This document shows, one piece after another, positions 44,390 through 55,400 of a stretch of DNA of 64,000 nt (within the stretch, counting starts at the first letter, position 1; every line of letters starts with the position of its first letter). The stretch covers positions 100,367 through 164,366 of the forward strand of contig CANXME010002655.1 in NCBI GenBank assembly GCA_948144175.1, written 5' to 3'. The translations under genes and the position numbers were made by a program. Origin of the DNA: Closterium sp. NIES-65 (lineage: Eukaryota > Streptophyta > Zygnematophyceae > Desmidiales > Closteriaceae). A model generated the notes under the pieces. That model was given only the letters and a program-made list of their open reading frames with translations. It was not told the origin of the DNA and searched no databases.

Positions 44390-45130
44390 CCGCCGTGCTC
44401 CCGCTTAGGCCCCTCGTCGGCCCCGCTTAGGCCCCTCGTCGGCCCCGCTTAGGCCCCTTGTCGGCCCCGCTTAGGCCCTTAGTCGGCCCCACTTAGGCCT
44501 CGTCGGCCCCGCGTAGGCCCCGTCGGCCCCGCTTAGGCCCCGCTACGGCCCCGCGTCGGCCCCGCTTAGGCCCCGTCGGCCCCGCTTAGGCCCCGCTACG
44601 GCCCCTCGTCGGCCCCACTTAGGCCCTATCGGCCCCGCTTAGGCCTCGTCGGCCCCACTTCGGCCCCACTACGGCCCCGCGTCGGCCCCGCTTAGGCCCC
44701 GTCGGCCCGCCTAGGCCCTGCTACGGCCCCTCGTCGGCCCCGCCTAGACCCCGTCGGCCCGCCGTAGGCCCCGCTCCAGCCCGCCGTCGGCCCCTGCTGT
44801 AGCTCGCCGTCGGCCCCGCTACAGCCCGCCGTCGGCCCCCGCTCCAGCCCACCGTCGGCCCCGCTACAGCCCGCCGCCGGCCCCGCTACTGCCAGCCGTC
44901 GGCCCCGCTACAGCCCGCCGCCGGCCCCTGCTAGAGCCCGCCGTCGGCCCGCCGTCGGCCCCGCTACTGCCCGCTGTCGGCCCCGCTACAGCCCGCCGCC
45001 GGCCCCGCTACAGCCCCGCTAAAGCCCGCCGTCGGCCCCGCTACAGCCCGCAGTCGGCCCCGCTACAGCCCGCCGTCGGCCCCGCTACAGCCCCGCTACG
45101 GCCCTCCGTCTGCCCCGCCGCTCGTGCTGC
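44390..45130 (+). repeat. GC-rich leader tandem repeats, copy 2
   Basis: Units built on GGCCCCGCTTAGGCCCC and CGTCGGCC, then GGCCCCGCTACAGCCCGCCGTC. The unit differs from copy 1 but is shared with copy 3 (58690-59280, reverse complement). Confidence 0.88.
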
Positions 45131-45456
45131 AGCCCGCCGCGCAGCCATGCAGCCGCCCACCGTGCCGCCCGTGAGCAGCTCCAGCCGCTCGTGCGCCGCC
45201 CGTGCGCCGACCGTGAGCCCCTGCGTCACCCGAGCAGCGCGAGCCGCCCGAGCCGCCTGAGCTGCCCGAGCCGCCCGAGCCGCCCGCGCTGCCCGAGCCG
45301 CCCGAGCCGCCCGAGCCGCTGCAGCCGCCCGAGCCGCCCGTGCCGCCAGAGGAGCCGCGCTCCTACGTCTGTGGGACCACTGCTGCTCGTGGGCGGTGTT
45401 CCTGTGCCGCTGACCTACCCGGCTTTTCCTGCCCGGTGAGACTGTCAGCTGCTGTC

Positions 45457-46518
45457 ATGGCCACCCCCACAGTCCTAGCTTTTGACGCTGAGGGTAGAGC
45501 CATTGACTTTGCAGTCTGGATTGAAGACCTGCAGCTGTACTTACTGTGTGATGCGATAGATGAGGTCTCTCTCTTTGACTTTGTCTCTGGCGCTGTCCCT
45601 GCCCCTCCTGTTGATGCTGACCCCGCCGTTCGCTCCAAGTGGGCGACCCGCGATGCTGCTGCACGTCTTGCTGTGCGTCGCCACCTCCCTTCCTCCGAGC
45701 GTGCCCACTTTAGTCAGTGCAAGACCGCTCAGGCCTTGTACGACGCTGTAGTTGCACGCTACTCCTCCCCTTCCTCCGCTACACTGAGCCGCCTCATGCT
45801 ACCTTTTCTCTTCCCTGACCTCGCTGCCTTTCCCACTGTCGCTGACCTCATTACCCACCTCCGCGCTAGTGACGCTCGCTACCGCGCTGCCCTTCCTGCT
45901 GAGTTCCGCGCCGCAAACCCTCCTCCCATGTACATCACTCTCTACTTTCTCGTCACCCGTCTTCCTGAGTCCCTTCGTGTCGTCAGGGACCAGTTTCTCT
46001 CTGTCTGTCCCACCACCCTCACTGTCGACCTCCTTGAGGAGTCCCTGCTAGCGGCTGAGAAGAGCATAGTCGCTGTAGGGGCCTCTCGGGGTGACCCTCG
46101 CACCCCCATCTTTGAGGGGTGTTCTCCTTCCCCCCTGCTGCCCTCTGTCGCCTCTGCCGCTGCGGCCGACCTCGCTGGTTTTGAGTCGGTCAGTGCGGCG
46201 TCTGCCCCCAGCGGTAGACGCCGCTCTGGCAAGGGCAAGGGGGGCAAGGGAGCGGGTGGAGCTAGAGGAGGCAGTGGCGGAGGAGGTGGAGGTGGCGGGG
46301 GGAGTGGGGGTGGCGGTGGAGGTGGTGGCGGGAGTGGGGGTACTAGTGGAGGTGGTGGAGGCGGAGGTGGCGGCGGAGGCGGTAGCGGAGGAGGCGGGGG
46401 CGAGGGTACCGGTGGGGGCGGTGGCGGTGGAGACGGGGGTGGCGGTGGAGGCGGGAGTGGCGGTGGAGGCGGGGGTCGGAGTGGCTCGTCCCAGCGGAGC
46501 AGCTCTGGGGGTGGTCAG

Positions 46519-46562
<44 letters not shown>

Positions 46563-49500
46563 GCAGCAGCAGCGCTCTCGCACCGTCCCCGCCCCTCAGC
46601 AGCTCCGTGAGTGGTACTTGCAGCGTCAGCGTGGTGGTGCGTTTGGTCCCTGCCCCTACGTTCTTCGCACCGGCGACCGTGCGGGGGAGAGGTGTGGAGG
46701 CACCCACACAGCCCGCCGCTGCTTTGGCCGCCTGACCGACGCCTGGCGTCAGCAGTTTCCGGAGGCCGCTGAGATCCCCCGCTGGGGGGAGCTGTCTAGG
46801 GCTGGTGTAGCCATTTATGTTCTTGCCTTTGATGCTATTCTTTCTGCTATGTATGCTGTGACTGGTAGTGATGAGGATGACTGTTACCGGTGTTTCCCGC
46901 CCGACCCGGGCATTGGTACTACTGCGTCAGGTACTAGTGAGGCTGCTGCTCTAGGTGCCAGTGCGTCTGTGCTCTCAGGTACTGGTGAGTCTGCCCTCTC
47001 AGGTACTGTGTCGGCTTCGGCCTCTCACACCTTCACCCTTGACTCTGGAGCGTCTCGCTCCTTCTTTCGGGACCGCACTACTCTCACGCCGCTGAGTCGG
47101 CCGGTTGCGGTGTCCCTGGCTGACCCCTCTGGGGGGCCTGTCCTGTCTCGCTTCTCCACGGTACTTCCGTGTCCGGCTGCCCCCTCTGGCACCCTGTCTG
47201 GTCTCTACCTCCCCTCGTTCTCGACGAACCTGGTGAGTGGTGCTGACCTCCAGGATGCGGGTGTCCACCAGTTCACTCCTGCTTGTCAGCGAGTGACCCA
47301 CTGCACGGAGGCTAGCACGGGACGCCACCTGGCTACGTTTACACGTCGGCCAGGGTCGAGCCTGTACACACTGACCACTGCTTCTCCTCCAGGTACTGAG
47401 TCTGGTAGGGTCCCTTCGTCTGGTCAGGTGTTTGCCGCAGCGTCCAGGTCTGGTCCTGAGTCTTCCCCCTGTTCGTGTCGTCGTCTGTCTCACGAGACCC
47501 TCCTCTGTCACCACCGCCTTGGCCACCCCTCTCTGCTTCGGCTCAGAGGCATGGCCTCCCGTCTTCTTGTGTCTGGTCTCCCCCGGTCTCTACCTCCCCT
47601 TCTTCACGGCCCTGGCCCTGCCTGTGTCCCCTGTGTCAAGGGGCGCCAGCGTGCTGCCCCTCACTCCTCCCAGTTTCCTCCGACAGAGGCCCCGCTGCAG
47701 ACGCTTCACATGGACGTGTGGGGCCCAGCCCGCGTCCGTGGACAGGGTCAGGAGTGCTACTTCCTGCTCGTTGTTGACGACTACTCGCGTTACACCACAG
47801 TCTTCCCCTTGCGCAGCAAGGGTGAGGTTACTGAGGTGCTGATCGACTGGATCCGCGCAGCTCGTCTTCAGCTCAGGCAGAGCTTTGGCTCCGACTTTCC
47901 TGTGTTGCGTCTGCACTCTGACAGAGGCGGAGAGTTCTCCTCTGGCCTTCTGCGCGCCTACTGTCGGGCGCGAGGCATCCACCAGTCCTTCACGCTTCCG
48001 GACTCCCCGCAGCAAAATGGGATTGCTGAGCGCCGCATTGGCATGGTCATGGACGTCGCCCGTACGTCCATGATGCATGCGGCTGCCCCCCATTTTCTGT
48101 GGCCGTTTGCGGTCAGGTACGCAGCGCATCAGATCAACCTCCACCCCAGGGTCTCCAGGCCGGAGACCTCCCCAGCCCTGCTGTGGACGGGGAAGGTTGG
48201 CGATGCGTCGGCGGTCCGGGTCTGGGGATCTCGGGCGTTTGTCCGCGACTTGTCTGCGGACAAGCTGTCCCCTCGCGCTGCTCCCTGCGTCTTCCTGGGG
48301 TTTCCCCCCGACGCCCCTGGGTGGCAGTTCTACCACCCCACCTCTCGACGTGTTCTGTCCTCCCAGGACGTCACGTTCGACGAGTCGGTACCCTACTACC
48401 GCCTCTTCCCCTACCGCACTCCTTCCCTCCCCCCACCCCCGCTCTTCTTGGTACCAGGTCCCCCCCCCCGGTAGTCCCCCTCCCCCCTCAGGGTCCTGCC
48501 CCTTCAGGTGTGTCCCAGGTAGACGCGGTCGAGCCTGTCGAGGTCACTGGTGACTCTGGTGCTGCTGCGGGAGCTGAGCCTGGGGGTGCGGAGTCTGGGG
48601 GTGCTGAGCCTGGGGGTGCGGAGTCTGGGGGTGCTGGGCCTGGGGGTGCTGAGCCTGGGGGTGCTGAGCCTGGGGGTGTTGTGCCTAGGGGTGCTGAGCC
48701 TAGGGGTGCTGTGCCTGGGGGTGCTGAGCCTGGGGGTGCTGAGCCTGGGGGTGCTGTGCCTGGGGGTGCTTCGTCTCGCCGGGAGCCACTCTCCCTACAG
48801 GAGCTGCGTGAGTGGTTTGCCAGGCGCTGGAGGCGTGCTGCTGGTGCTGGAGGTTCTTCGACTGTAGAGGGTACTACTGCCGCGCGTCCTGGCGGTGCTC
48901 GTACAGTGGGTGCTGGAGCTGCTGGGTCTGAGAGTTCTCCTGGAGCTGGTGCTGCTGAGGGTGTTGACGCTGAGCCTGCTGCTGGCGGTCCGACTGACGG
49001 TGCTCGTGGTGCTGCTGCTGGAGGTTCTGGAGCTTCTGGAGGTGCTGCTGGAGGTACTGCTGGCGTGGGTGCTCCTGCCGGGGGTGCTGGTGCTGTTCCT
49101 GCTGTTTCTCGCGTTGCCGCGCGGCCCCGACCGTACTTCGTTCCGCTCCTCCAGCAGGTTCTTGGTCTTACACCTCCTCCTCCTCCCTTAGAGGGTCCGC
49201 AGCCTGTCCGGTCACAGCCACAGCTCCAGCCTGCCTCCCTCTTGCCTGCTCCTTCTCCCTACGCTGGTCCGACTGGAGGTCTTACTGAGCGTTGTGAGCC
49301 TGCGTCTCGTCCTGCGTCGCCTGTTCGTCCTGAGCGCGCTAGTGGTCGCGGGTCGCGTCAGCGTCCTCCTCCTGTCCCTGGCACGCACCGGATGTCACTG
49401 CGTCCGTCCACTGCTCCTCTGCGTGCCCCTTTGCCTTCTCCTCCTGCTTCCTCTCTTCCTGCTCTTGCCGACCCGGAGTCAGACTCTCTTCGTGCTGCCA

Positions 49501-51381
49501 GTCCTACTGTCACGCGTCTCCTTGCTGCTACTGTCACTGACCCTTCCTTCGAGTCGTCTGCTGCGTCTGCCCTTGTCACTGAGCTTGTCGACTTTGCTGC
49601 GCGATGTCGTCTAGACTACGCTGCCAGTCTTGTCGCTGAGTCTGAGTCTGCCTGTCCTCCGTCCGTCGGGGGTGAGTGTGCTCTTGGCACGGACGTCCTT
49701 GAGGACAGGCAGGAGGAGTTCCAGTGTCTAGCCGCCGCTTCACCTCATCTCGCGTCTGTACTGCTAGCCCCTGAGGGAGACCCGGATGCACCAGACATCC
49801 CGACTCCGCGCTCTTACGCGGAGGCGATAGAGGGTCCCTACTCCTCTCAGTGGCAGGCAGCTATGGATGCAGAGATGGCTTCCTGGAAGTCCACAGGCAC
49901 CTACGTCGACGCTGTTCCCCCTCCTGGGGCGAACATCGTCAGTGGCATGTGGATTTTCAGGGTGAAGCGGCCGCCGGGTTCTCCGCCTGTCTTCAAGGCG
50001 CGTTACGTGGCTCGTGGCTTCAGTCAGCGGCAGGGGGTTGACTACTTTCAGACCTTCTCCCCCACCCCGAAGATGACCACTCTTCGGGTTCTGCTGCACG
50101 TTGCTGCTCACCGTGACTACGAGCTGCACTCTCTCGACTTCAGCACAGCTTTCTTGCAGGGCAGCCTGCACGAGGAGATCTGGCTGCGTCGCCCACCTGG
50201 CTTCACTGGGTCTTTTCCTCCTGGTACCAAGTGGAGTCTCCGGCGTCCAGTCTACGGTCTCCGCCAGGCGCCACGTGAGTGGCACGACACACTGAGGACT
50301 ACGCTCGCGGCACTTGGGTTTGCTCCGTCTACTGCCGACCCGTCGCTGTTTCTACGCACCGACACCTCTCTACCGCCGTTCTACATCCTCGTGTACGTCG
50401 ACGACTTGGTCTTTGCCACAGCTGACACTGCTGGACTCGCCTACGTGAAGTCTGAGCTGCAGAAGAGACATATGTGCACTGACCTGGGTGAACTGCGTAG
50501 CTACCTTGGCTTGCAGATCACCCGGGACAGAGCACGCCGCACCATTACCTTGACTCAGTCACACATGGTGCAGCAGGTCCTTCAGCGCTTCGGCTTCACG
50601 TACTCCTCGCCTCAGGCCACTCCTCTGCCTACTCGCCACTCGCTCTCAGCTCTGCCTTCGGATGAGTCCGTAGAGTCGAGTGGCCCGTTTGCAGAGCTTG
50701 TTGGCTGCCTCATGTACTTGATGACCTGCACACGACCTGACCTTGCATACCCTCTTAGCATTCTCGCACGCTATGTTGCTCCTGGGAGACGCTGACCAGA
50801 GCACATGGCTGCAGCGAAGAGGGTGTTGCGCTACTTGTGCAGTACGTCGGGCATGGGGCTAGTGCTTGGAGGGCGCAGTCCAGTGGTCCTCACTGGGCAC
50901 GCAGACGCTTCTTGGGCTGACGACCAGGCTACGCAGCGGTCGTCACAGGGTTACACCTTCAGCCTTGGTTCCGGCTCTGTTTCGTGGCGGGCTACCCGCT
51001 CGTCTTCTGTTCTCGGCTCCAGTTGTGAGGCTGAGATCTACGCTGGGGCTATGGCTGCACAGGAGTTACGCTGGCTCACCTACCTGCTGACCGACCTTGG
51101 AGAGCAGCCTCGTTCTCCTCCAGTTCTGTACGTAGACAACAAGGCCATAATGGCCTTGTGTCTGAGCAGCGACTGGAGCACAGAACGAAGCACATTGCTC
51201 TCCGCTACTTTCTTGCTCGTGAGCTACAGCAGCGTGGACAGTTGCGACTTGCGTACGTGGCCTCTGAGGCCAACACTGCTGATGTCTTCACCAAGGCACT
51301 TGCGCCTTGTGATCATTAGCGTTGTTGCACGCAGTTGGGTCTTGTGCCTGTCTTGCCTCACTTGCTCTCCTCTTGACCTTG
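45457..51381 (+). pseudogene. Copia gag-pol, copy 2, frameshifted
   Basis: Same polyprotein as copy 1, from ATG 45457 (MATPTVLAF). Gag, protease (DSGASRSFF) and integrase are in one frame to about 48474. A run of 10 C at about 48460-48469 (8 in copy 1) then shifts the frame. The RT part (YVDDLVFA) continues in another frame from about 48475 to 50795. There CGA of copy 1 is TGA (stop). RNase H resumes, a one-base loss near 51158 shifts frame again, and CAG of copy 1 is TAG at 51317-51319. The C-run length could be a sequencing error, but the others are clear substitutions or loss. The Gln run is longer than in copy 1. Confidence 0.9.
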
Positions 51382-51727
51382 CTTGTACCTTCGCCTATAT
51401 ATACTCTTGCTCTTGCTTGCTTGACTCTTGTATATCTCTATATATGATCTTGCATGTGAACTGGCCTTGTGGCCTTGAACTTGTGCTCGGACCGTGTGGT
51501 GACTTTGTGATCCACCCAGAGCTTTGCTTTGCTTTGCTTGACTGGTCTTGTGACCCCTTGTTCTCCCCCACTTTGCCTATGGGGGTGTGTCAGAACTATA
51601 TAGCTTATACTATTGTGTAGGCTATAGTGGGGTATCCCATAGGGGGTACAACCCAATTAGGGTTTCCTATTTGTACTCACTTCACTTCATACTCATTCAT
51701 TCACGTTCATACTTTCTCAAGTGGGGT

Positions 51728-52047
51728 CACAGATTCAGTAACTCACAACTGATAAAAAATCACGCGAATGGTCACACATGTAGCTCCCGCCAAAAACTCT
51801 CGAAACTCTACAAAATTCCCGCTCGCGCCGAACCAATCAGATAACTTCTAAAAAAACTAACACCCAATCGGAAACTGAGGCGATTCGGGAACGGATCAAC
51901 CCTAAACACCTGGCGAATTGTGTTTAGGGTTGATTCATCCGAAAATGTTTCCAGGTTCGTTTTGGGTATTCTCGTTTTTTGGGCGGGAGTTTCATCTGTG
52001 ACCATTCGCGTTTTTTTTTTCCCCGTTGATTGTGACTGATTCCGTGA
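51728..52047. repeat. Foldback (MITE-like) palindrome between two copia copies
   Basis: The centre is a perfect 15-bp inverted repeat (ATCAACCCTAAACAC 51895-51909 and its complement 51920-51934). Further perfect pairs lie outside it: CTCCCGCC 51784-51791 with 51982-51989, and ACGCGAATGGTCACA 51762-51776 with 51997-52011. The outermost arms match imperfectly. The inner flanks are weakly matched. There is no coding capacity. Confidence 0.72.
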
Positions 52048-52430
52048 AACGTGTTATCAACCACGTGAAAACACCCTTTGCAGTCACCGTTGAGAAGATA
52101 TGAACGAGAATGAAATGACTATGAACGAAGTGAGTACAAATAGGAAACCCTAACTGGGTTGTACCCCCTATGGGATACCCCACTATAGCCTACACAAACA
52201 AGTAAGCTATAATGTTCTGACACACCCCCATAGGCAAAGTGGGGGAGAACAAGGGGTCACAAGACCAGTCAAGCAAAGCAAAGCAAAGCTCAGGGTGGAT
52301 CACAAAGTCACCACACAGTCCGAGCACAAGGTCAAGGCCACAAGGCCAGTTCACATGCAAGAGAAGGCATATATATATAAGGCTAAACAAGCAAGAGCAG
52401 GTATATATATATGCAAGAGTACAAGCAAGG

Positions 52431-55400
52431 TCAAGAAGTGAGCAGGTGAGGCAAGACAGGCACAAGACCCAACTGCGTGCAACAACGCTGATGATCACAA
52501 GGCGCAAGTGCCTTGGTGAAGACATCAGCAGTGTTGGCCTCAGAGGCCACGTACGCAAGTCGCAACTGTCCACGCTGCTGCAGCTCACGAGCAAGAAAGT
52601 AGCAGAGGGCAATGTGCTTCGTCCTGTGCTCCAGTCGCTGCTCTCGACACAAGGCCAGCATGGCCTTGTTGTCTACGTACAGGACTGGAGGAGAACGAGG
52701 CTGCTCTCCAAGGTCGGTCAGCAGGTAGGTGAGCCAGCGTAACTCCTGTGCAGCCATAGCCCCAGCGTAGATCTCAGCCTCACAACTGGAGCCGAGAACA
52801 GAAGACGAGCGAGTAGCCCTCCACGAAACAGAGCCGGAACCAAGGCTGAAGGTGTAACCCTGTGACGACCGCTGCGTAGCCTGGTCGTCAGCCCAAGAAG
52901 CGTCTGCGTGCCCAGTGAGGACCACTGGACTGCGCCCTCCAAGCACTAGCCCCATGCCCGACGTACTGCACAAGTAGCGCAACACCCTCTTCGCTGCAGC
53001 CATGTGCTCTGGTCGGTGTCTCCCAGGAGCAACATAGCGTGCGAGAATGCTAAGAGGGTATGCAAGGTCAGGTCGTGTGCAGGTCATCAGGTACATGAGG
53101 CAGCCAACAAGCTCTGCAAACGGGCCACTCGACTCTACGGACTCATCCGAAGGCAGAGCTGAGAGCGAGTGGTGAGTAGGCAGAGGAGTGGCCTGAGGCG
53201 AGGAGTACGTGAAGCCGAAGCGCTGAAGGACCTGCTGCACCATGTGTGACTGAGTCAGGGTAATGGTGCGGCGTGCTCTGTCCCGGGTGATCTGCAAGCC
53301 AAGGTAGCTGCGCAGTTCACCCAGGTCTGTGCACGTGTGTCTCTTCTACAGCTCGGACTTCACGTGGGCGAGTCCAGCAGTGTCAGCAGTGGCAAAGACC
53401 AAGTCGTCGACGTACACGAGGATGTAGAACGGCGGCAGAGAGGTGTCGGTGCGCAGAAACAGCGACGGGTCGGCAGTAGACGGAGCAAACCCGAGTGCCG
53501 CGAGCGTAGTCCTCAGTGTGTCGTGCCACTCACGTGGCGCCTGGCGGAGACCGTAGACTGGACGCCGGAGACTCCACTGAGTACCAGGAGGGAAGGACCT
53601 AGTGAAGCCAGGTGGGCGACGCAGCCAGATCTCCTCGTGCAGGCTGCCCTGCAAGAAAGCAGTGCTGAAGTCGAGAGAGTGCAGCTCGTAGTCACGGTGA
53701 GCAGCAACGTGCAGCAGAACCCGAAGAGTGGTCATCTTCGGGGTGGGGGAGAAGGTCTGAAAGTAGTCAACCCCCTGCCGCTGACTGAAGCCACGAGCCA
53801 CGTAACGCGCCTTGAAGACAGGCGGAGAACCCGGCGGCCGCTTCACCCTGAAAATCCACATGCCACTGACGATGTTCGCCCCAGGAGGGGGAACATCGTC
53901 GACGTAGGTGCCTGTGGACTTCCAGGAAGCCATCTCTGCATCCATAGCTGCCTGCCACTGAGAGGAGTAGGGACCCTCTATCACCTCCGCGTACGAGCGC
54001 GGAGTCGGGATGTCTGGTGCATCCGGGTCTCCCTCAGGAGCTAGCAGTACAGACGCGAGATGAGGTGAAGCGGCGGCCAGACACTGGAACTCCTCCTGCC
54101 TGTCCTCAAGGACGTCCGTGCCAAGAGCACACTCACCCCCGACGGACGGAGGACAGGCAGACTCAGACTCAGCGACAAGACTGGCAGCGAAGTCTAGACG
54201 ACAGCGCGCAGCAAAGTCGACAAGCTCAGTGACAAGGGCAGACGCAGCAGACGACTCGAAGGAAGGGTCAGTGACAGCAGTAGCAAGGAGACGCGTGACA
54301 GTAGGACTGGCAGCACGAAGAGAGTCCGACTCCGGGTCGGCAAGAGCAGGAAGAGAGGAAGCAGGAGGAGAAGGCAAAGGGGCACGCAGAGGGGCAGTGG
54401 ACGGACGCACTGACATCCGGTGCGTGCCAGGGACAGGAGGAGGACGCTGACGCGACCCGCGACCACTAGCGCGCGCAGGACGAACAGGCGACGCAGGACG
54501 AGACGCAGGCTCACGACGCTCAGTAAGACCTCCAGTCGGACCAGCGTAGGGAGAAGGAGCAGGCAAAGGGGAGGCAGGCTGTAGCTGTGGCTGTGACTGG
54601 ACAAGCCGTGGACCCTCTAAGGGAGGAGGAGGAGGACCAGGAGAAGGTGTAAGACCAAGAACCTGCTGCAGGAGCGGAACGAAGTACGGTCGGGGCCGCG
54701 CGGCGACGCCAGAAACAGCAGGGACAGCACCAGTACCCCCAGCAGGAGTACCTGCTCCAGCAGCACCTCCAGCACCACCCCCAGTAGCTCCAGAACCTCC
54801 AGCAGCACCACTAGGAGCACTGCCAGGCGGACCGCCAGCGGCAGTCTTAGCGCCAACACCCTCAGCAGCACCAGCTCCAGGAGAACCCTCAGACCCAGTA
54901 GCTCCAGCACCCACAGTACGAGCACCTCCGGGACGCGCGGCAGCAGTACCCTCTGCAGCCGAAGAACCACCAGCACCAGCAGCACGCCTCCAGCGCCTGG
55001 TAAACCACTCACGCAGCTCCTGTGGGGAGAGTGGCTCACGGCGAGACGAAGCACCTCCAGGCAGAGCACCCCCAGGCACAGCACCCCCAGGCACAGCACC
55101 CCCAGGCTCAGCACCCCCAGGCTCAGCACCCCCAGGCTCAGCACCCCCAAGCTCAGCACCCCCAGGCTCAGCACCCCCAGGCTCAGCACCCCCAGGCTCA
55201 GCACCCCCAGGCTCAGCACCCCCAGACTCCGCACCCCCAGGCCCAGCTCCCGCAGCAGCACCAGAGTCACCAGTGACCTCGACAGGCTCGACCGCGTCTA
55301 CCTGGGACACACCTGAAGGGGCAGGACCCTTAGGGGGGAGGGGGTCTACCGGGGGGGGACCTGGTACGAAGAAGAGCGGGGGTGGGGGGAGGGACGGAGT

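Larger units (their letters stand above)
44155..51719 (+). mobile_element. Ty1/copia retrotransposon, copy 2 (defective)
   Basis: 7565 bp. Its 132-bp LTRs (44155-44286 and 51588-51719) are identical by eye. The target duplication is AGTGG (44150-44154 and 51720-51724). The primer site TGGAATCAGAGC is at 44287-44298. It has the same internal order as copy 1, but the polyprotein frame is broken at least four times. The LTR 3' half differs from copy 1 (CACTTCATACTCATTC), so it is a sister subfamily. Confidence 0.95.
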
